In this document: one piece after another, positions 26,883-35,744 of the stretch
Layout of the letters: every line of letters starts with the position of its first letter
How positions within the stretch are numbered: the first letter of the stretch is position 1
NCBI RefSeq assembly: GCF_028771845.1
Contig: NZ_CP118270.1
Span: 2,728,001 to 2,792,000, forward strand
From: Paenibacillus marchantiae
GTDB lineage: Bacteria > Bacillota > Bacilli > Paenibacillales > Paenibacillaceae
Direction: 5' to 3'
DNA length: 64,000 bases
Notes under the pieces: generated by a model
Seen by the model: the letters and a program-made list of their open reading frames with translations, nothing else
Databases searched by the model: none
What the model was told of the DNA's origin: nothing
Program-made: the position numbers and the translations under genes

Positions 26883-27749
26883 ATGGCCTTTGTGAAGTCC
26901 GTGGATTGCAGAATCAACAGACCACATAATGATAAACCAGTTGAACCATATAGCCATTCCGGTGTTCAAACCGGATATTCGTTAGAGCAAACGATTGAAG
27001 CTGCGCTTCCGAACCTGCTGGGCTCTTTATACGCCTACTGCATGTCAATAACTGGTTCAGTCTGGGAGACGGAGGATCTGGTTCAGGATACATGTGTTAA
27101 AGCATTATCCTCTTCAGCTACCCGAAGAACGGGAATGACAGAGGACATGAACTGGGAAGCCTATCTCATCCGCGTTGCACGCAACACCTGGATTGACGCC
27201 ATACGGAAGCGTGAGAACTTGGCAAGCAAATTGGAAAGCATGAAGCCATTTATGCAAGAATTTGAGGAAGAAGAGCGATTCGAGGAAGTCGAGTCCGCTG
27301 TTCAAATCCTTGTGGATGAACTGCCACCGTGGCAGCGAGCGATATATATGTTACGTGATCTGATGGGATACACGACGGTAGAGACTGCTGAACTGTTGGA
27401 CACGACGGAAGGGGCGGTCAAAGCTGCCCTGAGTCGTGCCCGCTCTGCTCTGGCGAAAGTGAGGCACAGCCTGAACGAAACGGATGCTGATCAGACCAAT
27501 CAATTGGAAGAGTATCAGCAAAATCGGGAGGAACTGCGCAGCTATTTACTGGCGTTCCGCAGCGGTGATACAGCCCGTTTAATTGATTTATGCCTGAATC
27601 AGACCGATGATCCGATGGCTGTGGCGGGAACGATTTTGCAGCAGACTCTGCCGTCTCAATCGATGCAGCCAGTGATGTACAGTTATTCAAGCTCCGGTAT
27701 GAGTTCAATGTCGTATGGGGGAGGATATACGGTCACCATGGTTGCGTAA
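26883..27749 (+). CDS. ECF-type RNA polymerase sigma factor with C-terminal extension
   Basis: The protein has 288 residues. Region 2 lies about 44-110 ('ETEDLVQDTCVKAL', 'YLIRVARNTWIDAIRKR') and region 4 about 145-200 ('PPWQRAIYMLRDLMGYTTVE', 'TTEGAVKAALSRARSAL'). About 85 more residues follow and end in a Ser/Tyr/Gly/Met-rich tail ('MYSYSSSGMSSMSYGGGY'). Classic ECF sigmas are about 170-200 residues; extended ones often self-regulate through the tail. No anti-sigma gene is adjacent. Instead a ClpP paralogue follows after 18 bases. The ribosome site sits in an AAAGGGGGGCCCC stretch. Confidence 0.85.
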   Translation: MAFVKSVDCRINRPHNDKPVEPYSHSGVQTGYSLEQTIEAALPNLLGSLYAYCMSITGSVWETEDLVQDTCVKALSSSATRRTGMTEDMNWEAYLIRVARNTWIDAIRKRENLASKLESMKPFMQEFEEEERFEEVESAVQILVDELPPWQRAIYMLRDLMGYTTVETAELLDTTEGAVKAALSRARSALAKVRHSLNETDADQTNQLEEYQQNREELRSYLLAFRSGDTARLIDLCLNQTDDPMAVAGTILQQTLPSQSMQPVMYSYSSSGMSSMSYGGGYTVTMVA

Positions 27750-27767
27750 ACCGGGGAGGCAAAATGC

Positions 27768-28349
27768 ATGAACGTGGTACCTTATGTTGTTGAACAGACA
27801 GCCCGCGGAGAGCGGAGCTATGATATTTATTCCCGTTTGCTGAAAGATCGGATCATTATGGTATCCGGGGAAATTGAGGATCAGATGGCCAATGCGATCG
27901 TGGCCCAGTTGTTGTTTCTGACCGCAGAGGACCCGGAGAAGGATATTCAAATGTATATCAACAGTCCTGGTGGTTCCGTGACTGCCGGATTCTCCATCTA
28001 TGACACGATGCAATTCGTGAAACCTGACATTTCCACGATCTGCACAGGCATGGCAGCCAGCTTCGGTACGATCCTGCTGGTTGGTGGGACAAAAGGGAAA
28101 CGGCTGGCGTTGCCAAACAGCGAAATCATGATTCACCAGCCGCTTGGCGGAACGCGGGGGCAGGCCTCGGATATGCTGATTCATGCCAACCGGATTATCC
28201 AGCACCGTCAGCGCCTCAATAAGCTGCTTGCCGATCATACGGGACAGCCGATGGAGCGGATTGAAAAGGATACAGACAGAGATTATTTCCTGACCGCTGC
28301 GGAAGCCGTCGAGTATGGTCTTGTGGATAAGGTGATTTCCAGTACGTAA
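27768..28349 (+). CDS. clpP: ClpP-family serine protease subunit
   Basis: The 193-residue protein has all three catalytic residues: Ser98 in 'GMAASFGT', His123 in 'MIHQPLGG' and Asp172 in 'DRDYF'. It would form the tetradecameric proteolytic chamber used by Clp ATPases. It is transcribed with the ECF sigma factor (18-base gap, GGGGAGG site), which suggests a secondary ClpP paralogue with a specific regulatory role rather than the housekeeping copy (inference). No ClpX or ClpC lies nearby. Confidence 0.92.
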   Translation: MNVVPYVVEQTARGERSYDIYSRLLKDRIIMVSGEIEDQMANAIVAQLLFLTAEDPEKDIQMYINSPGGSVTAGFSIYDTMQFVKPDISTICTGMAASFGTILLVGGTKGKRLALPNSEIMIHQPLGGTRGQASDMLIHANRIIQHRQRLNKLLADHTGQPMERIEKDTDRDYFLTAAEAVEYGLVDKVISST

Positions 28350-28408
28350 GAAAAAAAGGTACCATACGTGCCAAGAAACACGACTAAAAAACAAGGAAAA
28401 TGAACAAC

Positions 28409-28456
28409 AAAGTAGCCCGGGAGGTCATTCGACTTTTCGGGCTACTTTGCTGTTTT
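28409..28456 (+). terminator. terminator of the sigma-clpP unit
   Basis: AAAGTAGCCCG pairs with CGGGCTACTTT over an 18-base loop, then GCTGTTTTG follows. The A-rich left flank could also serve the other strand. Confidence 0.8.
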
Positions 28457-28485
28457 GTCTGTATTGGGAAAAAATTGAATGATTA

Positions 28486-28540
28486 TTGACTCAGCCCATG
28501 TATAGTGTATATATTATATATATACACTATACATGGGCTG
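28486..28540 (+). promoter_or_regulatory. promoter with a 49-bp near-perfect palindromic operator (YtrA type)
   Basis: TTGACT (28486-28491) and TATATT (28510-28515) form a sigma-A promoter with an 18-base spacer. The palindrome 28492-28540 has 23-bp perfect arms (CAGCCCATGTATAGTGTATA...) around a 3-base centre. It covers the spacer, the -10 and the expected start point. GntR/YtrA-type repressors bind such long inverted repeats and typically repress their own ABC operon. Confidence 0.85.
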
Positions 28541-28566
28541 GATTGAAACCAGTGAGGTGAGAGAAC

Positions 28567-28947
28567 ATGAACATACTAATATCAAACGCATCAAGCGATC
28601 CCATCTACATGCAGATTCTAACCCAGATTAGACAGAGCATTTTAAGCGGGGAACTGGTTGCAGGGGAGAGTCTCCCCTCCATCCGTCAACTTGCAAAGGA
28701 TCTGCAGGTCAGTGTAATTACTACCAAACGTGTCTATGAAGAACTTGAGAAAGAGAAACTGATTGATTCTGTCGTAGGCAAAGGCTCCTTTGTTTCCGGG
28801 GCCAATCAGGAGTTTATTCGGGAACAGCGGCTGAAACGAATCGAAGATAAAATGCTCGATATCCTTCGTGAGAGCAAGGAACTGGGCATGAGTGTTCAAG
28901 ATGTAGTTAAGCATTTTACGTTGCTAGTTGAGGAGGAAGAAACATGA
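28567..28947 (+). CDS. GntR family regulator, YtrA subfamily
   Basis: The 126-residue protein has an N-terminal winged helix (about 10-75: 'PIYMQILTQIRQSILSGELV', 'LPSIRQLAKDLQVSVITTKR') and a short dimerising C-terminal helix pair, the architecture of YtrA. It is the first gene of an operon with an ABC ATPase and permease, and the palindrome upstream is its likely operator. Cell-envelope-active antibiotics induce several known YtrA operons, so such a signal is possible here. Confidence 0.9.
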   Translation: MNILISNASSDPIYMQILTQIRQSILSGELVAGESLPSIRQLAKDLQVSVITTKRVYEELEKEKLIDSVVGKGSFVSGANQEFIREQRLKRIEDKMLDILRESKELGMSVQDVVKHFTLLVEEEET

Positions 28948-29813
28948 TGAACGCAATTGAGTTGCGCAACCTATCCAAAACGTACCCCTTATTCAAGCTG
29001 GATCAGATCACTTTGGATGTAAAACAAGGTTATATTACCGGACTTATCGGCCCGAATGGAGCGGGGAAAAGCACACTGATCAACCTGATCACCGGCTTGA
29101 TTCATCCGGACTCTGGGAGCATCAAAACATTGGGAAAAGAGATGCCTGCTCAGGAAGTTAACGTTAAAGAACGCATTGGTATTGTTTCAGATGAATGTTT
29201 CTATTATGAGCATCTTACGATCCGTGAAATGAAAAGCATGATTGCTCCTTTTTATAAGAAATGGGATGAAAAGCAATTTAACAACTACCTGGAGCAATTC
29301 GAATTGTCTCCCAAAAAGAAGATTGAAGAACTGTCCAAAGGCATGAAAATAAAATTTTCACTGGCTATCGCTTTATCTCACGATGCTGAGCTACTCATCA
29401 TGGATGAGCCTACATCCGGGCTTGATCCTGTGTTTCGGAGAGAACTGCTTGACCTGCTTGCAGATATGATACAGGACGAAACTCGATCCATTATTTTCTC
29501 GACTCATATCACGACGGATTTGGAGCGTATAGCAGATTATATTACATTCATTAATAAAGGAAAGATTGTGTTTAATGAAGCAAAGGATGATGTGCTTGAA
29601 AGGTACACGATAGTAAAGGGGGACATGAAGCTGCTTGATGCGGACACGCGAGGACAATTCGTCGGAATCCGTGAGACAGCGGTTGGTTTTGAAGGCTTGG
29701 CAGATAACAAGGCGGAGGCAGAACGATTATTTGGCAATTATGCTCTTTTACATAGACCCTCCCTCGAAGACCTTATCTATTTTACGGCCAAGGGGGAAAA
29801 GCATCATGCTTAA
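28944..29813 (+). CDS. ABC transporter ATP-binding protein (YtrB-like)
   Basis: The 289-residue ATPase has Walker A 'GPNGAGKST', signature 'LSKGMKIKFSLAIAL' (LSKGM rather than LSGGQ, as is common in ABC-2 exporters), Walker B 'LLIMDEPTSGLD' and 'FSTHITTDLERIA'. Two ATGs (28944, 28947) are possible. The start overlaps the regulator stop and the end overlaps the permease start, so the three genes are translationally coupled. Confidence 0.92.
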   Translation: MMNAIELRNLSKTYPLFKLDQITLDVKQGYITGLIGPNGAGKSTLINLITGLIHPDSGSIKTLGKEMPAQEVNVKERIGIVSDECFYYEHLTIREMKSMIAPFYKKWDEKQFNNYLEQFELSPKKKIEELSKGMKIKFSLAIALSHDAELLIMDEPTSGLDPVFRRELLDLLADMIQDETRSIIFSTHITTDLERIADYITFINKGKIVFNEAKDDVLERYTIVKGDMKLLDADTRGQFVGIRETAVGFEGLADNKAEAERLFGNYALLHRPSLEDLIYFTAKGEKHHA

Positions 29814-30432
29814 CTTGCTTCGCAAAGATTATATCGCTTTGAAAAGCTCGCTATGGTCCATCCTTTTTTATTTTGTTGTATTCAGTGTCGCATTTATCCC
29901 GACAGTGGAAATGTCGATGTATTTTGTAGGGATCTATACCGCTTTTGGCTCGATTATGCTTGCAACCATGATTGATATCAAAAACCATAATCATAAATTT
30001 CTTGTCACGCTCCCGCTTAGTCGCAGAAACATTGTGCAAGCAAAGTATCTGTCTGCCGTTCTCTATACGCTTTTTGGAGTTTTCGCTTCGTCAGGCGCTC
30101 ACTGGCTGGTTAACTTTCTTTTTCCCGAACTGAACAAGCCCGACTTTTCGGTACTGGACATCCTGATTTCGATTGGAATGGTGCTGGTTTTAATTTCGAT
30201 CTATATGCCTCTTTTTTACGCCCTTAGTAAAAAGGGAGCGGGAATAATTAATACGGTTTTCATGATCGTTCTTATTATTTTAGCGCAACCTGTCGCCTCG
30301 CTCTTATATATGGCAGGCGAGAACGGAATGGGTCGTGCTTCGGTTTATGTTTTTGTTTCAGTTTGCATTCTTCTGTTGTTCATTGTCTCCTATTTTGTAA
30401 CGGTCCGACTGTTTGCAAGGAAAGATCTATAG
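29806..30432 (+). CDS. ABC-2 type membrane permease
   Basis: The 208-residue protein starts at the ATG at 29806 inside the ATPase gene end, preceded by AAGGGGG. About six hydrophobic segments are visible, and the N terminus 'MLNLLRKDYIALKSS' is a typical amphipathic cytoplasmic start of ABC-2 permeases. With the ATPase it forms an export or envelope-stress module. The substrate is unknown. Confidence 0.85.
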   Translation: MLNLLRKDYIALKSSLWSILFYFVVFSVAFIPTVEMSMYFVGIYTAFGSIMLATMIDIKNHNHKFLVTLPLSRRNIVQAKYLSAVLYTLFGVFASSGAHWLVNFLFPELNKPDFSVLDILISIGMVLVLISIYMPLFYALSKKGAGIINTVFMIVLIILAQPVASLLYMAGENGMGRASVYVFVSVCILLLFIVSYFVTVRLFARKDL

Positions 30433-30514
30433 GATGGATGAAGAAGAATTTCAATAAAAAAACTTTAAAACTTACTTTGCCAGTCGAGAACAGCAGAACA
30501 GCAGCCCAAAAAGT

Positions 30515-30539
30515 AAAGTCGCCAAACGGCGACTTTTTG
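30515..30539 (+). terminator. terminator of the YtrA-type operon
   Basis: AAAGTCGCC-AAAC-GGCGACTTT forms a compact perfect hairpin, followed by TTG. Confidence 0.88.
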
Positions 30540-30618
30540 TGTTACAGAAGATTTAAAATTTGTGACCTGCCAGACAAGCTGTCGTTAATCTGCAAATGCA
30601 GATTTTGCAAACGTATCA

Positions 30619-32067
30619 TCACGTATTTTCAGCCAACGCAATGAGTCTGCTCATGCCTTCTCGGATTTGCTGCTCGTGAGCATAGGAGAAGGAGAGACGC
30701 AGCTTGCGACTGGCGTTCGCATCGGAAGGATCGAATACCGTTCCCGGCACAAAAGCGACGGAATGCTCCATGCATCGGTGAAGCAAGCGCCCCGTATCTA
30801 CACCTTCCGGAAGCTCCGCCCAGATGTTGAGTCCACCCTCAGGACGAGTCCACGTCCAATTGGTTTGTTGAAGGCACTGTTCCATTACTTCCATCCGCAG
30901 TTGAATGGCGGTACGCAGCTTGGACAAGTGCTGGTGCATGCGTGGGGACTGGAAATAACGAAGGAACAGCTTCTGATTCAGCAGAGGTGATCCGTTATCT
31001 GTCAGTGCTTTTACGGCCTGTAATCCTGGCATGAATCGGGGGCGGCACATAATGGCGGCAATCCGCAGACCCGGCACGACATATTTGCTATAGCTGCGAA
31101 TATAGAGGGTATGCCCTGTAATATCGTATGTGAAGATTGGCGCAGGAGGTTTTTCCTTGAAATAGATATCATAGGTGCTGTCGTCTTCCACCAGAAAACA
31201 TCCGTACTGTTCCGCCAATTCAGGCAGTTGTTTGCGCTGCTCAGTCGGAATATTGATGCCCGTGGGGTTTTGGAAGGTCGGCGTCATATAAAATACTCTT
31301 GGCTTTTCCTGCTTCATCAGGCGTTCAATCTGTTCTAAATCGTAGCCATCAGGATGAATATCCGTAAAAATTAACTTGGCACTCTGTTTGCGAAAAATTT
31401 CCATCGCAGGGCCGTACGTTGGCCTCTCCATGAGCACACGGTCACCGGGTCTGACGAGACTTCGGGAGATTACATCAATGGCCTGCTGTGCACCTGAAGT
31501 AATCAGCACTTCATCTGCCGAGATGTAGAAACGTTCCTTTGTCGTCAGATGGCTTGCCAGGGCACTACGTAGCTCCAGATCTCCCTGAATAGTGGAGTAT
31601 GTGCCAAGCAAACGAGGGTAAAGATCCAGTAAATCCCGCATCAATTCTCCCCAATATCGGTTGGGTAGCAGGGCGGGGTCGATCAATGACTTGGAAAATT
31701 GGTACTCCGCCTCCAGGGATTGCACGCGGGCAAGTGAATCCCAATGCAGCCAGGCAGACACGGCCGGGTCATCGGCCTGATCGGTCACGGGAGAAGGGTC
31801 AGCAGGACTGACATAATAACCGGACTTATCCTTGACGTAAACGTTCCCGCGTTCCTTTAATTCCTGATAGGCCTTAAAAACGGTGAGACGATGTACACCG
31901 AGCAGCTCGGACAGGCTCCGCACGGACGGCAGCTTCTCATGCTCTTTCCACTCTCCGGCCTCGATCCGTACAACCAGATAATGTACCACTTGCTCATATA
32001 GTTTCAAGCTGTTATCTGTCATCAACATGGCTTTGCCCACCCGGCTCACGCTCCTTTTGAACTCCAT
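30619..32067 (-). CDS. MocR/PdxR-type regulator (GntR domain fused to aminotransferase)
   Basis: The 482-residue protein has an N-terminal winged helix ('LPSVRSLSELLGVHRLTVFK') followed by a fold-type I aminotransferase-like domain. The PLP lysine is in 'SYSKYVVPGLR', with 'VEDDSTYDIYF' and 'TPTFQNPTGINIP' upstream. MocR proteins use PLP or an amino compound to control a divergent gene; here that is the EamA transporter, 93 bases away. The start is uncertain: ATG 32067 has no good site, and GTG or ATG codons 10-14 residues further on lie behind AAAAGGAGC. Confidence 0.9.
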   Translation of the reverse strand: MEFKRSVSRVGKAMLMTDNSLKLYEQVVHYLVVRIEAGEWKEHEKLPSVRSLSELLGVHRLTVFKAYQELKERGNVYVKDKSGYYVSPADPSPVTDQADDPAVSAWLHWDSLARVQSLEAEYQFSKSLIDPALLPNRYWGELMRDLLDLYPRLLGTYSTIQGDLELRSALASHLTTKERFYISADEVLITSGAQQAIDVISRSLVRPGDRVLMERPTYGPAMEIFRKQSAKLIFTDIHPDGYDLEQIERLMKQEKPRVFYMTPTFQNPTGINIPTEQRKQLPELAEQYGCFLVEDDSTYDIYFKEKPPAPIFTYDITGHTLYIRSYSKYVVPGLRIAAIMCRPRFMPGLQAVKALTDNGSPLLNQKLFLRYFQSPRMHQHLSKLRTAIQLRMEVMEQCLQQTNWTWTRPEGGLNIWAELPEGVDTGRLLHRCMEHSVAFVPGTVFDPSDANASRKLRLSFSYAHEQQIREGMSRLIALAENT

Positions 32068-32089
32068 TGTAACAGCAAACGGGAACTAA

Positions 32090-32143
32090 CTGTTCTGTTT
32101 TATTCATTCTGTTCTGTGGACAGTGCTATATGATGGAGAACAG
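32090..32143. promoter_or_regulatory. probable MocR operator in the divergent promoter region
   Basis: Two exact CTGTTCTGT direct repeats (32090-32098 and 32109-32117) have starts 19 bases apart. The inverse AGAACAG occurs at 32137-32143. A possible -10 for the EamA gene is TATATG at 32127-32132. Paired direct repeats about two helix turns apart are the usual MocR/PdxR binding pattern. Confidence 0.6.
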
Positions 32144-32160
32144 ATGAAGGAGGGGCTAGC

Positions 32161-33099
32161 ATGGTTGCAGTAGCATTTACCGTAATGTGTCTTATTTTTG
32201 GAACAACGTTTCTAGCGATTAAAATTGGCGTGGAGGCAGGCATGCCACCTTTTCTGTCGGCCGGACTGCGCTTTATCATTGCAGGTGCTCTAATGTTTGC
32301 ATGGATGTGGATGAAAGGGAAAGTGAATCTGTCTTTATTATGGCGGAAAGAGATGCTCTTGACGGGGGCTGGACTGACATTTGGTACGTTTGCGACCTTG
32401 TATTGGGCTGAACAATATGTGAGCTCGGGTGTTGGCGCGATTCTGTCAGCAACAGGTCCACTGATGATTATGGTGATGCAGACAGCGTTGTTGCGTCAAA
32501 AAACGTCTGCACGCATGATTGCGGGCTGCCTGATCGGTTTTGCTGGAGTTATCCTCGTCGTGTTGCCGGGTGTATCGATTGGTGGTAGTTCCCTGTGGCT
32601 TTGGGGCTGTATTGCTGTATTGGTGGGTGAAGTCTGTTACTCGGCAGGTGCGTTGTACTCCAAAAAGGTCATTAACCAGTTTAAGGAGGCTAATCCTGTA
32701 GCGATCAATGCGGTGCAAATGATGTACGGAGGAGTGCTGTTATCCGCGCTTTCGGCGGTGACGGAATCATGGAACACTACTGGACTGGATTGGATGCCAG
32801 CAGTATCATCCCTGATCTATCTGACAGTAATCGGTTCGATGGTCGGGCACAGCTTGTTCTACTGGATCATGTCTCGTACCAACCCGTTATTCCCGGCGAC
32901 CTGGTTATACATTTCTCCTCCGATTGCGGTCGGACTTGGGGCGGTTCTATACAATGAACATGTGAGCTGGATTACATGGTTAGGCGTTGCGCTGATCGTT
33001 TCAGGTTTGCTGGCGATGAATGAGAAAGTGATGGGGTGGCTTAAAAAGGGAAAACGTACAACTTCATTGGGTCAGACTTCCAAATCCATGGTAAAATAG
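32161..33099 (+). CDS. EamA/DMT family transporter
   Basis: The 312-residue protein has ten predicted membrane helices in two EamA repeats ('MCLIFGTTFLAIKIG', 'SLIYLTVIGSMVGHSLFYWI'). DMT proteins of this type export amino acids or other metabolites. It is divergent from the MocR regulator and probably controlled by it. GAAGGAGGGG lies directly upstream of the ATG. The substrate is not readable from sequence. Confidence 0.88.
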   Translation: MVAVAFTVMCLIFGTTFLAIKIGVEAGMPPFLSAGLRFIIAGALMFAWMWMKGKVNLSLLWRKEMLLTGAGLTFGTFATLYWAEQYVSSGVGAILSATGPLMIMVMQTALLRQKTSARMIAGCLIGFAGVILVVLPGVSIGGSSLWLWGCIAVLVGEVCYSAGALYSKKVINQFKEANPVAINAVQMMYGGVLLSALSAVTESWNTTGLDWMPAVSSLIYLTVIGSMVGHSLFYWIMSRTNPLFPATWLYISPPIAVGLGAVLYNEHVSWITWLGVALIVSGLLAMNEKVMGWLKKGKRTTSLGQTSKSMVK

Positions 33100-33121
33100 G
33101 GAATATATATTTTACGCAGGA

Positions 33122-33445
33122 ATGAGGCGAGTAATCCATTTGAATAGACAGGGGATCGGTGCTGTTTTATTGTTTGCGGGAATCGTGCTCTATGGCATGA
33201 TCCATATTGGGACCATTATTCATTTACCGGACGTAACGATCTGGTTCAATCAATGGGGCCGTTATCTGCAAGCCACTTTTGAAACGGGTGGTGTCATTGG
33301 ACTTATCTTGGCCATTCTTTTATTCATTATAGGAGTTATTCTCCTGCTCCCTAGGCCATTTGCTGATTTATCCAAAGGGAGAGTAATGAAGGAGATCAGT
33401 GAGCGGAATCGTGAATTTGACGATAAGTATGGCAAAATAGAATAA
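33122..33445 (+). CDS. small two-helix membrane protein, unknown
   Basis: The 107-residue protein has two membrane segments (about 11-32 and 57-77) and a charged C-terminal tail ('RVMKEISERNREFDDKYGKI'). I do not recognise a family. The ATG at 33122 has only CAGGA abutting it; a TTG at 33140, behind the GAGGCGAG within the N-terminal codons, is an alternative start. It lies 22 bases after the EamA gene and may be co-transcribed. Confidence 0.6.
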   Translation: MRRVIHLNRQGIGAVLLFAGIVLYGMIHIGTIIHLPDVTIWFNQWGRYLQATFETGGVIGLILAILLFIIGVILLLPRPFADLSKGRVMKEISERNREFDDKYGKIE

Positions 33446-33465
33446 TTAACAGTTTTATTACAGAA

Positions 33466-33509
33466 ACAGCCCTGCACAAGCGATTCATCACCGTGCAGGG
33501 CTGTTTCAT
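33466..33509. terminator. bidirectional terminator
   Basis: ACAGCCCTGCAC and GTGCAGGGCTGT form a 12-bp perfect stem, with TTTC on one side and its complement GAAA on the other. It serves the small membrane protein gene and the convergent HAD gene. Confidence 0.85.
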
Positions 33510-33556
33510 TGTATCTTGAAATAACTTGTTTTATATGGACTCGACCTCTTAAAAGC

Positions 33557-34360
33557 TTACTCTGCGTTCAGCACAAACTTCTCAATCACTTGCTTCACGC
33601 CGTCTTCGTTATTGCTCGCGGTAATGTAATCTGCCAGCTCTTTCAGAGCAGGGATGGCATTCCCCATCGCTACACCAAGACCAGCGACTTCCAGCATCTC
33701 ATGGTCATTCCAAGAATCCCCGATGGCAATGCACTCGCTCAATTGGTGACCGAAGTGATCTGCCAGGAAGGTTAGTGCATGGCCTTTCGTTCCTTCGCGG
33801 TGCATGATTTCAAGGAAGTATGGCTTGGACTTGGTGATGTGTACTTCTGATCCGAGCAGTTCGCGCAGGGCAACCGCAACCTCATCCAAGTAATCCGGCT
33901 CATCAATGATGAGCAGTTTCGGTGTTTTTTGCTCAATCACTTTGATGAAATCCGGTTCAATGTGGTACTGAGTGCCATTCAGTTTGGCGTAGTCACGCAG
34001 CTTGTCGTTTTCTTCACGGGCGTACAGCTTGTCGTCAATGTACGTTTGCAGGTGCAGATTATGCTCCAGGCAGTAGTCGTACAATTTGCGGGAAGCGTCC
34101 TGAGGAACGTAGCGCTCGTAAAGTACTTTTTCGTCCAGCAAGTTTTTCACCAAAGCGCCTTGATACGTAATGATTGGCACGTTCAGCTTCGTTTGGCGAG
34201 CGAGTGCTTGTGCAGAAGCATAGGCACGTCCGGTTGCCAGTGTTACAACGACACCATGAGCTACCGCTTGTTCCAGGGCAGTCTGTGTTGCAGGCGTTAC
34301 TTCCTTGTTATCGTTGATCAGGGTATCATCAATGTCAATTGCGATTAATTTGTAGGTCAT
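33557..34360 (-). CDS. Cof-type HAD-IIB sugar/FMN phosphatase
   Basis: The 267-residue protein has HAD motif I 'IAIDIDDTLI' (residues 6-15), motif II 'LATGRAYASA', a type IIB cap domain and motif IV 'IGDSWNDHEML'. Family members dephosphorylate sugar phosphates, FMN or pyridoxal phosphate, and the substrate here is unknown. A single gene, it is followed on its strand by the shared terminator and preceded by repeat copy C. Confidence 0.9.
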   Translation of the reverse strand: MTYKLIAIDIDDTLINDNKEVTPATQTALEQAVAHGVVVTLATGRAYASAQALARQTKLNVPIITYQGALVKNLLDEKVLYERYVPQDASRKLYDYCLEHNLHLQTYIDDKLYAREENDKLRDYAKLNGTQYHIEPDFIKVIEQKTPKLLIIDEPDYLDEVAVALRELLGSEVHITKSKPYFLEIMHREGTKGHALTFLADHFGHQLSECIAIGDSWNDHEMLEVAGLGVAMGNAIPALKELADYITASNNEDGVKQVIEKFVLNAE

Positions 34361-34396
34361 CTGTGTTTCTCTCCTTTTTTATCTGTATCTATTTAA

Positions 34397-34569
34397 TTGA
34401 ACTAAATAAACTCACACAAGCACTACGATGACAGAATAACCTTCCAATCACTGTTATCCCCAGATTTTTTGATCCCTCTTATAAGGGGGAAATCCGGTGA
34501 TAAAGGTGAACGCTTCGCTTTTACAGGTTTTTTCTGTCCTCTCCGTTTCAGTGATCATAGTTAGTTCAA
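34397..34569 (-). repeat. palindromic repeat family, full copy C (reverse orientation)
   Basis: TTGAACTAAA (34397-34406) and TTAGTTCAA (34561-34569) are the terminal inverted repeats. Read on the minus strand, the left arm is GGAGAGGACAG, the centre CACCGGATTT/AAATCTGGGG, and the right arm GATAACAGTGATTGGAAGG then TTATTCTGTC. It fills most of the space between the lplA-type and HAD genes. Confidence 0.82.
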
Positions 34570-34593
34570 AACATCTATATACATCTAAATTGC

Positions 34594-35595
34594 TTACTCC
34601 TCCAGGAAAATAAGGCCAATAAAGTCCTCCAGCTCCAGGTTACCGAAGTAATGTTTTACATCCAGACCCTTAAGTGCAGTACGCACCTCAGATTCCTCGT
34701 AACGCTTGCCACGCAGCATATCTTCGATATCCGCCACATCGCCTACGCCGAAGAAATCACCAAAGATTTTGATATCTTCAATCCGTCCATCTTTGATATT
34801 CATGCGCAGATCAATGATGCCGACAGGGAATTTACGTGTATGCTTCACATTGCTTTCCGGGGAAAGCCCGTAGTTCCAGTCCCAATTGTTATAACGCTCA
34901 GCAGAGATTTCGTTGATTTTGTCCCAGTCTTTCTCTGTGAGTTCATATTGAGGAACGTCTTGTGGCTCCATACGGAAAATGTGGCGCAACAGCTCGTCCC
35001 GGAATTGTTCAATGGTCAGATTGCTGTCAATCAGATCACGAATATTCGCTACACGAGAACGTACGGATTTGGTGCTCTTGGATTTGAACTTCTCCGGATT
35101 AACGTTGAGTGAAGCCTGTACGTGGTCGAGGTTCAGGTTGAACATCAATGTGCCGTGACTGAACATACGGCCACGCGTAGAGAATTGGGCGTTGCCCGAA
35201 ATTTTCTTCTCTCCGACTTGCAGATCGTTACGTCCCGTCAGTTCGGCATTAACGCCAAGCTCTTGCAGGGCTTCCACCACAGGCTGCGTGAATTTGCGGA
35301 AGTTATGGAAGGATTGTCCGTCATCCTTGGTAATAAAGCTGAAATTGAGGTTGCCCAGATCGTGATAAACGGCTCCGCCTCCCGAAAGACGACGTACGAC
35401 TTGAACACCGTTATCCTGAACATACTCAATATTGATCTCTTCAATGGTATTCTGGTGTTTTCCGATAATAATGGACGGGCGGTTGATGTAAAACAGCAAG
35501 TAACTGTCATCCATCGGCAGATGCTTCAGAATGTATTCCTCAATGGCGAGGTTTACAGAAGGATCTGTAATGCCCTGGTTATCAACAAACAGCAT
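34594..35595 (-). CDS. lipoate-protein ligase
   Basis: The 333-residue protein (start 35595, GGAGG 7-8 bases upstream; a long upstream extension of the frame is spurious) has the LplA/B catalytic domain: 'YINRPSIIIGKHQN', 'RRLSGGGAVYHDLGNLNFSF' and a C-terminal accessory domain. It scavenges free lipoate, activating it to lipoyl-AMP and attaching it to E2 or GcvH subunits. It matches the LplJ/LplA class (exact name not assigned). It is divergent from the cobalamin cluster. Confidence 0.9.
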   Translation of the reverse strand: MLFVDNQGITDPSVNLAIEEYILKHLPMDDSYLLFYINRPSIIIGKHQNTIEEINIEYVQDNGVQVVRRLSGGGAVYHDLGNLNFSFITKDDGQSFHNFRKFTQPVVEALQELGVNAELTGRNDLQVGEKKISGNAQFSTRGRMFSHGTLMFNLNLDHVQASLNVNPEKFKSKSTKSVRSRVANIRDLIDSNLTIEQFRDELLRHIFRMEPQDVPQYELTEKDWDKINEISAERYNNWDWNYGLSPESNVKHTRKFPVGIIDLRMNIKDGRIEDIKIFGDFFGVGDVADIEDMLRGKRYEESEVRTALKGLDVKHYFGNLELEDFIGLIFLEE

Positions 35596-35744
35596 GGTCA
35601 TTCCTCCATTAATGTATGTGAGGGATGCATATCCCTTATGTAGTGATGCTTTACGGAATCGAAATTCCTTCTCTATTGTAAACGAATTGTCGAAAGGACA
35701 CAAAGAAATTGAAGCCGCAAAGGGCTTGAATAGCCAAATCAGGA

